From positions 62,001 to 126,000 of the forward strand of contig JAKUCV010007422.1 in NCBI GenBank assembly GCA_028386065.3: a stretch of DNA of 64,000 bases, in the 5' to 3' direction. Origin of the DNA: Turnera subulata (Eukaryota > Streptophyta > Magnoliopsida > Malpighiales > Passifloraceae). The first letter of the stretch is position 1. Every line of letters begins with the position of its first letter. The notes beneath the pieces were generated by a model. It saw only the letters and a program-made list of their open reading frames with translations, searched no databases and was not told where the DNA came from. Below, one piece after another: positions 55,011-64,000 of this stretch. Made by a program: the position numbers and the translations under genes.

Positions 55011-55889
55011 TAGGGGGTGTAAGCGAGTCAAGCCACTCGTGAACTACTCGGGATCGACTCGAGGACTACTCGAACTCGACTCGTTCTTATCGAGCTCGAG
55101 TCTAGCTCGAGCCTAAAATACATAGTTTATTAAGGCTCGCGAGCCTTAACGAGCTTTTACAATTTTATAAAATTCAAAAGCCCCTTTATTAGTTAGGCCT
55201 AATTTTTAACTTGGGCTAGGTTTTCTAATTTTTTCATCAAGCCCAGTTTACTTTTCTTTGAGCATGAGATAAGTGATCCACAAAAACCAAACCCTATCCT
55301 CTACATCTCCCCCTTTTTCCTTTACCGTCTTCACATTCTTTAAAAAACAAATTTTCACTTCTTCGTTTCAAGGAAAAAAAAGTATCTGTTCATCAGCCGC
55401 ATACCACCCTTTCTTATCCTCTGCCTCCACAGGTCCTCCCCATCCACAGGTCGCCACCAACAAGCAGCTCTCCTGCTACCCATACTCCTCCCTAGGCTCG
55501 CCGACCGTCAATGCTGGTGAAGGAGACCGGGAAGCAAAGCAACCGTTACATTAATTTTAGGTTTCTTTTACTTTTGCTTGTTATTCAATACTTTCTTGAA
55601 TTGTATTGTGGTCTGCGATTGTGGAGGGAGGTGTTATGAGGCTTATGGTGGATTTGGAAGAAAACAATTGGGATGGGTAGGCTGTGAGCAGCGGTGATGA
55701 AGTTGTCTAGCAGCGGCGATGATGTATTTCAAGCTTAATCCAGTCGAGCACGAACCTGTGTTTTTATCAACGAGCTCGAGCTCGATCCTGCATATGAAAG
55801 CTCGATCGAGATCGAGCTCGAGCCTGGAATTCCTTAACGAGCTCGAGTCGAGCAAGGCAATACTCGGCCTCGGCTCGTTTACACCCCTA
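55011..55889. mobile_element. hAT-like non-autonomous element rich in GAGCTCGAG
   Basis: The termini TAGGGGGTGTAAGCGAGTC and the complement of GGCTCGTTTACACCCCTA form imperfect terminal inverted repeats. Both ends are dense in CTCGAG/GAGCTC. The 8-bp flanks (TTAATATT, CACATATT) agree only partly. No transposase frame. It interrupts the 3' end of a kinase fragment. Confidence 0.6.
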
Positions 55890-56580
55890 CACATATTCAG
55901 GATATTTCTCATGTTGCAAAAGCAGCTCAACCACTTGGCTCATGGCAGGTCTTTCATCTTTGTTTAGCTTCACACATTCTAGGGCCACTCCAATCAAAAT
56001 TTCCATCTTCCTCTTGTCAAACTTGCCTAATTCCAACTTGGGTCTGCAATCATTTCCATTCAAGAATCCGTAGCATTTCCAGTGTTCAAATTTTCTCTCA
56101 TCCATGGAATCATAGTTATCAGCACCGGCCCCGACACAGACCCAAAAAAGGTCGCGGGTCGTGGTTCAGAGGTCCAATCGGGTTCGAACCGAAAGTTCAA
56201 TGTAATTGACCCGGAATAATAATTATTAAATATTTTGATAACAAAAATTAAATATAAATTCTTAATTTCCATGAAATAATATAATTTTATGTAAAAATAG
56301 AAAAAAATAATTTTTTCTTTGTGTTTTGTGACCTAAAACTGACCTGGCCGGGTTATTGGTTCAACCAGGTTGTCACAAAACTGGCTAGTCAGTGGGTTTT
56401 TTACTGTTTACTTGTAGACCCGGTTCAACACCTCTAAAAACCCAGAATACACTGCGGGTCACGGTTCAACCGGTCGAACCGGCCAAGCCGGGTTTTATAA
56501 CTATGCATGGAACCATCATTTAGTCCTGAGTTTCTTCTGCTGGGCACATTCCAGTTGCCATTCCATACTCCAAGAATCTT
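55890..56580 (-). pseudogene. Receptor-like kinase C-terminal fragment, split by a MITE
   Basis: The minus-strand frame 56105-55890 reads 'KFDKRKMEILIGVALECVKL' then 'DERPAMSQVVELLLQHEKYP', the last kinase subdomains (conserved Arg in 'ERPAMSQVV'). The preceding residues resume beyond the MITE at 56513-56580 ('GVWNGNWNVPSRRNSGLNDG'). The stop is supplied by the hAT-like element. Catalytic subdomains, membrane segment and ectodomain are absent, so it is a non-functional remnant. The kinase subfamily cannot be told. Confidence 0.65.
56111..56505. mobile_element. MITE of 395 bp with 8-bp TSD
   Basis: Flanked by CATGGAAT (56103-56110) and CATGGAAC (56506-56513). The ends CATAGTTATCAGCACCGG and CCGGGTTTTATAACTATG are inverted repeats. 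An 8-bp TSD indicates the hAT superfamily. It lies in the kinase fragment's reading frame. Confidence 0.75.
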
Positions 56581-56639
56581 AATTACAATCATAGGTCAAA
56601 TTTTGATGTTCATAGGTAGGTCCGTATTTGTTCAATCTA

Positions 56640-56890
56640 AAAAGGGGTCTAGGTCTATCTCTGACTATCTTTAGTCTGTTTGTAGTATCGCTGACAGTCT
56701 TGGTTCCATTGGACGTGGTTTGAATGAAGATGATGCTATTTTGCAAATTTTGGATGGTATATCGAATGAGTATTCTGATTTTGCCACCATGATGACTTCT
56801 AGGAACCCACTCCCGTCGTACTATGAACTTCGTTCTACCTTGTTTGCTCATGAATCCCGTTTACACAAAACCAAGTTTTTTATACTTCGA
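56640..56890 (+). pseudogene. Copia gag fragment
   Basis: Plus-strand frame with 'NEDDAILQILDGISNEYSDF' and 'TSRNPLPSYYELRSTLFAHE', matching the UBN2/gag-polypeptide region of Copia elements. No other Copia domain is adjacent. Confidence 0.6.
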
Positions 56891-57099
56891 TTGATTCCTT
56901 TCAAGCACTGTCCACTTCTTCTCGCGGGTGTGGGCATGGTTTTCATAAAAATATGGTGGTCATGGTTGTGGTCTCTAGCCACGACCACTTTATAATTCTC
57001 CACCTACATATCAGCAGTATTCCACCCCTCTTCCTTCTTTCTCTCCTCGTCCTTCTTTCCCTCCTCATCCTTCCTCCTCCTAGTAACTCTTCTTTACTC

Positions 57100-58830
57100 T
57101 AGGTTAAGTATTTGGGATTGCAACCTTTGGTTGGTAGGTCTAACAGGACTATCTTCTCAACTCTTTATGATAGAGTCGCAAAGAAAATGGGGCAATGGAA
57201 GGAGCGGTTCTTAATTGATGTGGGGAGGGAGATTTTTGTCAAGTCCATTGCACAATTCATCCCAAATTATATTATGAGTTGTTTTCAATTACGGAACTGC
57301 AGTTGTTCTCACTTTGAAAAATTTTGGCGGGGGCTCAGGGTGGTAAGCATCGCATTCATTGGTTAGTATACGAGAAGCTTTGTTGCTCGAAAGCAATGAG
57401 TGGTGTGAACTTTTGAATTTTTAAAGCCACTAAGCTAGCTTTTCTTGCTAAACAAGGTGTCCACTTGCTCCAAGATGATAGTATCTCCTGGCCAGAATTC
57501 TCAAAACACGTTACTATCTGAGTTCCTCTTTCTGGGATAGTCCAGTTTGGTTTCAGCGTAGCTACACATGGAGAAGTATTGTTAATGCATGATTTATTGT
57601 GGAGAAGGGTATGATGTTCTCAATAGGCAATGGGCATAACGATCGCATTTGGGGTGATAATTGGCTTCCAAGAGAGGGCATATTTCAGGTGGAATCGCCA
57701 AGGTCTATTTTGGATGAAAATGCAACTCTCCACTACCTTCTGGACAGTGCCTTAGGCGACTGGAATTGTGCTTTGGTAGACAAGGTCTTTAATTCCGAGG
57801 AGGTTGCATTAATTAATTGGGGAACATGAGAATTGCTTGAGCTGGTACTACTCTCATATTGGCTCCTATACGGTGAAGCCGGGGTATCATATTGCACTTT
57901 ATTCTCGTTATCCTCAAATAGCTGCTTGGTCAAATGGTACTGATGGCGTTTGGCATAATTGTTGGCAACATTTATGGAAGCTAAACATATCTCCTAAAAT
58001 CAGGTCCTTTGCATGGAAGCTATGCTCTAATATTGTTCTTGCCCAGAATCTAGTTGCTCGATGTGTGCCAATTATGGAGACCTGTCCCAGATGCACCAAT
58101 GCTATGGAGAATGCTATACATTTATTTTATCTCCATGGGCTGTTCAGGTTTTGGTAGGCAAGCTCTCTTTACAGTGCTACCTCAGGTCCATATGTTGATA
58201 ACTGCATGGACTGGCTCCATGAGGTTGTTGATAAAATTGTAAAGATAGGACGAGTAAAGAACCAAGCAGCAGGGTGTGTAGGACATAGTCCTAAAGAGAT
58301 ATTTTTTGGCAATTCCAAAAAGTCTCCACTTATTTTTCACGTGTCCTGTGGCTTCTTCCTTGTGGGCTCGGGTTTGCCAGTGGTGGGGTGTAAGCTGGGT
58401 GTGCCCGGACAATGTTGCTTCGTGGTTCTTGCAATGGCCGCAAGTTGCTGGTACTAGGCATGCTGTACAGGTTTGGCTACTCATTGGCTTGGCGGTCCTC
58501 TGGACGATTTGGCTGACGAGGAATGGCTTGGTTTTCAATAATAGGCCAGCAAACATTGCCCAGCTCTTTGATGTGGTTGTTGTGCGGGCGTTCTGGTGGT
58601 TCAAGTTACTGCACCCACAATTTCCATATAGTGGAGGGATGGTTCTTGCCTCTTCCGATGCTTTCAAAGGGTGGCTGACAGGCCATAGCGTAGTTATTCA
58701 TATGTCAAGCTAATAGCTGTATTACCAGCAGGGTGCATTGTAATATTTGTTCCCTGCTTACGTTAACTACACATGTATATAGTCTGATTCATGAATAAAG
58801 AATTTCACATAGTATCAAAAAAATTCCAAA
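57100..58830 (+). pseudogene. LINE ORF2 C-terminal remnant with 3' tail
   Basis: Pieces in several frames: 'YLGLQPLVGRSNR'-type post-RT region ('LGLQPLVGRSNRTIFSTLYD', 57112), 'KGMMFSIGNGHNDRIWGDNW' (57605), the zinc-binding domain 'CPRCTNAMENAIHLFY' (58080) and a second stretch 'CQWWGVSWVCPDNVASWFLQ' (58370). It ends in 'ATGAATAAAGAATTTCACATAG', a short A-run at about 58820. Endonuclease and RT core are missing, and stops and shifts are frequent. Confidence 0.7.
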
Positions 58831-58994
58831 CAGTCTCCCCAGGATAAAACAGTTTCTTCTACAAAAATATGTTGGGTACCAGCATCTGCAAAGAAGTTTT
58901 TATCTTAAAAATAAATATAAAACCCAGCAAAGAGAGGAAAGGACTCAAATGTGAAGGGAGGATAATGGAAGAATGAGAGTTGGATTTTGTTGTG

Positions 58995-60448
58995 TGATAG
59001 CCTCCTGCAAGTATACAGGGTGTTGTAGTACCAAGGTCGTCTCACAGGGATCTTTGCTAAGTACTATTAACAATGTGATATATGATTATATAGAAAATAA
59101 AGCCTCAAAGAGGAGTCGATTGAATGGTGTAATAAACTTGGAAAAGAGAACAACAAGAATAATAAATGAGATGACAGTGATGAGAAAACACCTAGGAGTT
59201 CGGGGAATCCCTTGCCACAATTTCCATGCAATTAAGTGCAACACAACCAAGCCGTGTTCTGTCACTACATGACCTGTCTGTGTAGATCTGATATTAAATC
59301 CTAAAATACTCTTCTTTGAAAGAACTGGTAAACTCAACTAGATCAATAGCCTACTTCCGTAAGCCGTAAAACCCCTTCCTAACTTATCTCCACTATCCAT
59401 TCTGCCAGTGTTGAAATAAATTAAGAGCTTTAAGTTCTTACCTTTAAGTCTCCAATAGAAAGCACGCCCCTCCCGAGGTTGGTTCCTAAAGCCCGGTCTA
59501 AGGTTTTCTATAGGAAACTGACGCTGTCACTTAACAATCTCCTACTATGGATTTAAGCTAAATGTTGATCAAGCAACTAACTTAATTAAGCATCAAAGAC
59601 CGGATCAAAGAAGAATAATTAAAAGAAATAATATTTTAATTAGGTTTGTATGAAAATAATGACAAGATCATCCCCTAATCCTAGATTAAGAAAATTAGCT
59701 AGACATAGATGGAGGGGAATTAATTAAAAGAGAAGCCATCATTTAATTATCAAAGAAAGAATATAAATAATTAAATAATTAAATAAGCCAAACCTTGAAT
59801 TTCAACGATGAAAGCTTGTCTCTGAAATAAATTCCAACTTCAATCTACAACTTAAACTACTAAAGTATTTGTTACAAGTAAAGAATGAAAAAGAAAAAGA
59901 AGAATTCCTAGTCTAAGTGGGTGAATAACGACGAACTGGGAGCTTCAATCACTAACTGGGAGTGTCCCTTATTTGTCTTCTTGCGAGGCCATTTATAGTA
60001 GTGGGAAGGGGATATACGTGGCCAAGAATGCATGCCAGCCAAAAATAATTGCTAGGCTAGGCATACATTCAGGGATTTGACAATATCACTTTTTTTCAAA
60101 TTTGAAGGAGGAGGGCCACGTTGCCAAACTGATCCAAGATTTCACCTTTTTCAAATTAACTTCAAACAAGACATCATGGATATAGGACCAACCGCTTTTG
60201 ACTTGGCCAAAAAAAATCACATGCACCCCTCATTCCTTCACATCTTCCAAACGAGTCCATATCTCACTAGCTTTATTTCAAAATGGCCAAGAATTCATAT
60301 TTTCCTGCAAAAAGGGCCTCGCACACTAGGATGAGAAATTTATCAAAATAAATCAAAATAAAATCTAGAATAAAATAAATTAATACTAAAAAAAAGACAA
60401 AAATAATAAAATAAACCCAAAAATGATGTGTAAAATATTCACACATCA
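58995..60448 (-). repeat. 3' LTR of the Athila-like element
   Basis: TG...CA bounded. The left end includes 'GCAAGTATACAGGGTGTTGTAGTACCAAGG' in two parts, the same end as the truncated LTR at 51391. The polypurine tract abuts the right end. Confidence 0.75.
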
Positions 60449-60461
60449 AGCCCCCAAACTT

Positions 60462-62012
60462 AAGCTTTTGCTTGTCCCCAAGCAAATAACGTGAAAACGA
60501 GGGTAAAAAGGAAATCACTCAACACGGGCAAACCAATCCGACAAGTCCAACTCACAAAAGATTCTTCCAAAGATTTCCCAAGGAGTCAAGATTTCCGATC
60601 TGCAAAGAGCCTCAATGGGAGAAATACAATTAGAACCGAATTTCACCTAACCGGGCAGCGACATCATTTGAACAAATTCTCCTTCCTCAATTTTGCTGAA
60701 AAAAGTAGGTTAGTCTTGGCATTTTATTAAAGAAAAGAAACAAGGTCAAATAAGCAGGTTTACTCTTCGATCTCCACTAATGACAAGGACACTAATCGAA
60801 AGGATCAAAAGGACTTGTTAAGGTTGTAACGGGGCTTGGTTAAAGGTTAACAAGAAATGGGAAAAAGGGAAAAAACAAGATATGCAAGTGCTCGAAAGAA
60901 AAATTTGTGCTTTATCATCTAGCCGAATGAACTCTCTTTTTTTTTTTCTTTTCAATGGTTCTAAATTGAGTGCAAACTGGAGAATTTTTTTTTCAAGCCG
61001 TTTGTGGAGTTTTTTTTTTCCTTTTTTTTTGAAAATAAATAGGGACAATCAATTTGCATGATGAAGGAATACTCTCTCTTTATTGCCCCCATTTTTTCCT
61101 CTTTTGTGATTTTTTCCTTTTGAACAATACTTCTCCAGAATCGACACAGGCTCCCTGTGTAGTGCCTGTATAGAAGAACCAAAATCCAACTCACATGAGA
61201 CTAGAATTAAAGACACAATATAATTCGAGCAACATGCATAAAGGGATGGAAAAAGAAAAAGAAATGTTATGATAGCCAAGGTTTCAAAAGGCGAAGGTGG
61301 GAAGATGCGGGTATGAACGAAATTATGGATATCAATAAGGGCCCGAAAAGGTTAGCAAGGGAAAAAGTGTACACGGGCTAGCTGTGTCCAGAGGTTAGTT
61401 TACAAACCAAAGAAGAAAAAAACGCCTTAATCATGTCCTTAAGAAAATGTCCTTGTAAAAATTTCGCCTCGACCGAGTCATGAACCTGTTCTAAGACCTT
61501 TTATTAATGCCAAGTTTTTTTATAAGAAAATAACGAAAAAGAGTTAGTCGGATAACGTGAATCAAATAACATCACGGCCCAGAAAGACATTACCCGGCCA
61601 AAATCGAATTTTTCACTTCAAGGCCAATGCAAGCCTGAAGATGCCTGACAAACATGGGATATAAATGTTGAATTTCCTGTTCAATTGTCAAGTCAGAACC
61701 AATAAACCCAATTGAGTGATTTGCAATTTACAAGAAAGTTTTATTCATGCAAAGAAAATAACAAAAACAAAATTTGAAAAATTTATTCATGCATGCTGAA
61801 AAGATAAAAATTTTTTTTAAAAAACAAATAATCTATTTGCCCCCCCAAACCTGAAATGTGCAGTGTCCTCACTGCACCAGAATATAGAAAGGAAAGATAG
61901 AACCTGTTTTTCTCCTTCTTGGAGCTGTCATAGGGATGACTTCTTTATTGATGCAAAATTGTGGGTTGCCTCCCACGAAGCGTTAACGTCTTGTAGTTGG
62001 ACGTTAGATTCT
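60462..62012 (-). other. Non-coding interior of the Athila-like element
   Basis: No domain found. Contains T-runs (60935-61030) and, at its right, 'GGGTTGCCTCCCACGAAGCG' (about 61962), a motif typical of the region after pol in such elements. Confidence 0.5.
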
Positions 62013-64000
62013 TTATGCTGAAGGCGGGTTGGAGAATGGCTGCATTACCTCTTGTCTGGAAGGCTCTCCAAGATCGAAAGGCTTGGGCAGCAAGACTCTG
62101 TGAGTATAAACTGAGGGATTAATCCCTATCATATCAGAAGAATACTCAATTGTCTTCTTATGTCGACCCATACCTTTCTGCAACTTCTCTTCTTCTCCCT
62201 CCATAAAACCCGCATTTATGACCTCTTGGTATGTGGAATTTGGTTCGAGGAGTGCATAACGGGGTTTAGTAGGTGGAGGCTTCAACTCACCCATCGAAAG
62301 TGGTTCTTGGGGTGGGTCATCCAGTGACTTGTCCAGCTTTTCAAATATCATAGCCTCTTCTGTAAGCACTGGTGACAAGATTTCAAGCTGGCACGCATAT
62401 TCTGCAATCTCAAGATTTGGATCTCCCGTGTTCTTATTTTGAGATATGCATGCCAAAAAGTGGGTCTGCATAGTATTGCTGTGCGAAAACTTCTTTGACT
62501 GCTTCATCAATGACGTCGATTCGGTAGCATGAGTCATCTGAGAATCCTTTTCGCATTGCTTCCTCGACATCGAAACTGATCTCTTCAGATCCGACTCATA
62601 AAGTGAGCTTTCCGTTCTTGACATCAATGAGTGCTCCAGCAGTTGCTAAAAATGGTCGCCCCAGGATGAGAGGAGTGTGGCAGTCTACTTCCATGTCCAA
62701 TACCACAAAGTCAACTGGGACAAAAAATTTCCCAATCTTAATGGGAACATCTTCCAGAATGCCCACTGGATACTTAACTGAACGATCTGCTAGATGGAGA
62801 GACATAGCAGTGGGTTTCATTTCCCCCATGTTTAGCTGCTTGCTAACAGACAGAGGGATTACACTGACACTTGCCCCAAGGTCGCAGAGTGCTTTCTTGA
62901 TGTGTACTTTCCCTATGTCACAGGGGATGGAGAAACTTCCTGGATCTTTTAACTTATTCGGAAGCTTATTCTGGATGATAGCACTGCATTCCTCAATCAG
63001 GGCCACTGTCCCATAATCAATCAGTTTATTCTTATTGGACAGGATGTCCTTTAAGAATTTTGCATAGGTAGGCATTTGGGACACAGCCTTTATAAACGGA
63101 ATATTTATATAGAGCTTCTTCATGATCTCTAGAAAGCGTCCAAACTTCTTGTCGTGGACCAGTGGGTTAAGTCTTTGAGGAAAAGGAATGGGTGGAACAT
63201 AGGCTTTTACTTCGTCTTCCTTTTCCTTCCCTTTCTCGATTGACACAGCCTGCTCGTGCTTTGTGGACTTGTCTTTTTGCACAACCTGGCCATGCTCTGC
63301 TTCTTTTACCGGGGCAGAAGGTGGTTGACGCTCCGGATATTGGGTTCCACTCCTAAGAGTGATCGCATTGCATTGAGCATTCGGATTGACTTCTGGTTTG
63401 CCCGGTAGTCTGCCGGGAATTCCCTGACTGGGACTAGCTTGAGCAATCTGACATTCAAGATTGTTGATTTTGTCAGAAAGCCCCTTCACGACTTGTCGTT
63501 GTTCTTCCATAAATGACTTGAGTAGTGACTGCAAGTCATCTTTGGGAGCCTGCTGATACACCTGTTGGTACGCCTGTGCAGGTTGTTTTTGAGGAAATCC
63601 GGGAGGACCCCTTCCGGTTTGATTTTGAGTGGGCTGTTGAGATTTCCAGGAGAAGTTAGGGTGCTCCCTCCAACCTGGGTTGTAGGTGTTCGAGTAAGGA
63701 TCTTTTTGGACCCTCTGGTTGATGTAACTGACTTGCTCCTGGCATGCTTGCTCACAGCCGCCTTCTACTGGGCACTCCTGATAGCTTCCTTCACATCTAG
63801 CACAAGAATGGGACTGTCCTTTCCCGTTCAACTTCAAGATGGCATCCAACTTAGCGTTCATCAGGCTCATAGCATCAAGCTCAAGAACGCCGACAGATTT
63901 TCCGCCAGGTATCTCTGCAGGCCAATTAAATTTGTTGCTGGCGACGTGCTCGAATAGTTCGTACACATCCTCAGCATCTTTAGCTAAAGCTACTCCTCTG
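62013..64000 (-). pseudogene. Athila-like gag-protease, 5' partial
   Basis: The minus-strand frame is open from the window edge to 62596. It has gag cysteines 'CARCEGSYQECPVEGGC' (about 63810-63765), 'KDPYSNTYNPGWREHPNFSW', 'NAQCNAITLRSGTQYPE' (Athila signature) and an aspartic protease 'ALCDLGASVSVIPLSVSK' with 'PLILGRPFLATAGALIDV'. A TGA just after 'KNGKLTL' (about 62596-62598) interrupts an otherwise continuous frame that goes on to 62013 ('EEISFDVEEAMRKGFSDD', 'KPPPTKPRYALLEPNSTYQE', 'GINPSVYTHRVLLP') and then stops at the expected start of RT. Nonsense mutation and pol deletion make it non-autonomous. Confidence 0.8.

Larger units (their letters stand above)
58995..64000 (-). mobile_element. 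Athila-like Gypsy element, 3' LTR and gag-protease; runs off the window
   Basis: 3' LTR 58995-60448 (1454 bp, plus-strand TGATAGCCTCC to CACACATCA), purine tract on the minus strand (AAGTTTGGGGGCT, 60449-60461), a non-coding interior to about 62010, then gag-protease coding to the right edge. After the protease the frame ends where the RT should begin, and no RT, RNase H or integrase lies between 62013 and the LTR, so pol is largely deleted. The 5' LTR is outside the window. Confidence 0.75.

Overview
The window is nuclear DNA of a flowering plant, most likely a eudicot. The evidence is AT-rich spliced genes with GT-AG introns, REM-type B3 transcription-factor genes, and nested Ty3/Gypsy, Ty1/Copia, L1-type LINE, Helitron, SINE and MITE sequences. 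No species can be named from the sequence. No prokaryotic, organellar, CRISPR or rRNA feature was seen.

Host genes are few. A five-exon gene for a small basic coiled-coil protein lies at 13663-16336 (minus). An apparently intact four-exon REM gene with two B3 domains lies at 30578-31965 (minus). A second REM gene (minus) has coding exons spread from 53243 down to 35894, because a Copia element sits in its exon 2 and a LINE in a later exon, both with exact target-site duplications (TSDs). A receptor-like-kinase C-terminal fragment, itself split by a MITE, is at 55890-56580.

Layout: 1-590 LTR fragments; about 591-3138 decayed Helitron ending in hairpin + CTAG; 3139-4240 three tandem units of about 370 bp; 5180-12848 minus-strand Gypsy element (TSD AGTAG); 13663-16336 coiled-coil gene; 17947-20839 solo LTR (TSD TTATC); 20865-29830 a three-layer nest (SINE, then a poly-A retroelement, then an 8.2-kb LTR element with 3.36-kb LTRs and a 1.46-kb non-coding interior); 30578-31965 REM gene 1; 32705-35310 non-LTR, foldback and SINE-like repeats; 35894-53243 broken REM gene 2 with a LINE (37210-43094) and a Copia element (44262-52790); 55011-58830 hAT-like repeat, kinase fragment, MITE, Copia and LINE scraps; 58995-64000 the 3' LTR and gag-protease part of an Athila-like element that runs off the window.

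The Copia element contains a 2.7-kb non-autonomous Gypsy element (45092-47799, TSD GAAGT) and a truncated Athila-like LTR (51391-52702). The small Gypsy element shares LTR termini, primer-binding site and protease context with the 5180-12848 element, so relatives of that family could have moved it in trans. None of the LTR elements looks autonomous: each has stops, frameshifts, deletions or no coding capacity.
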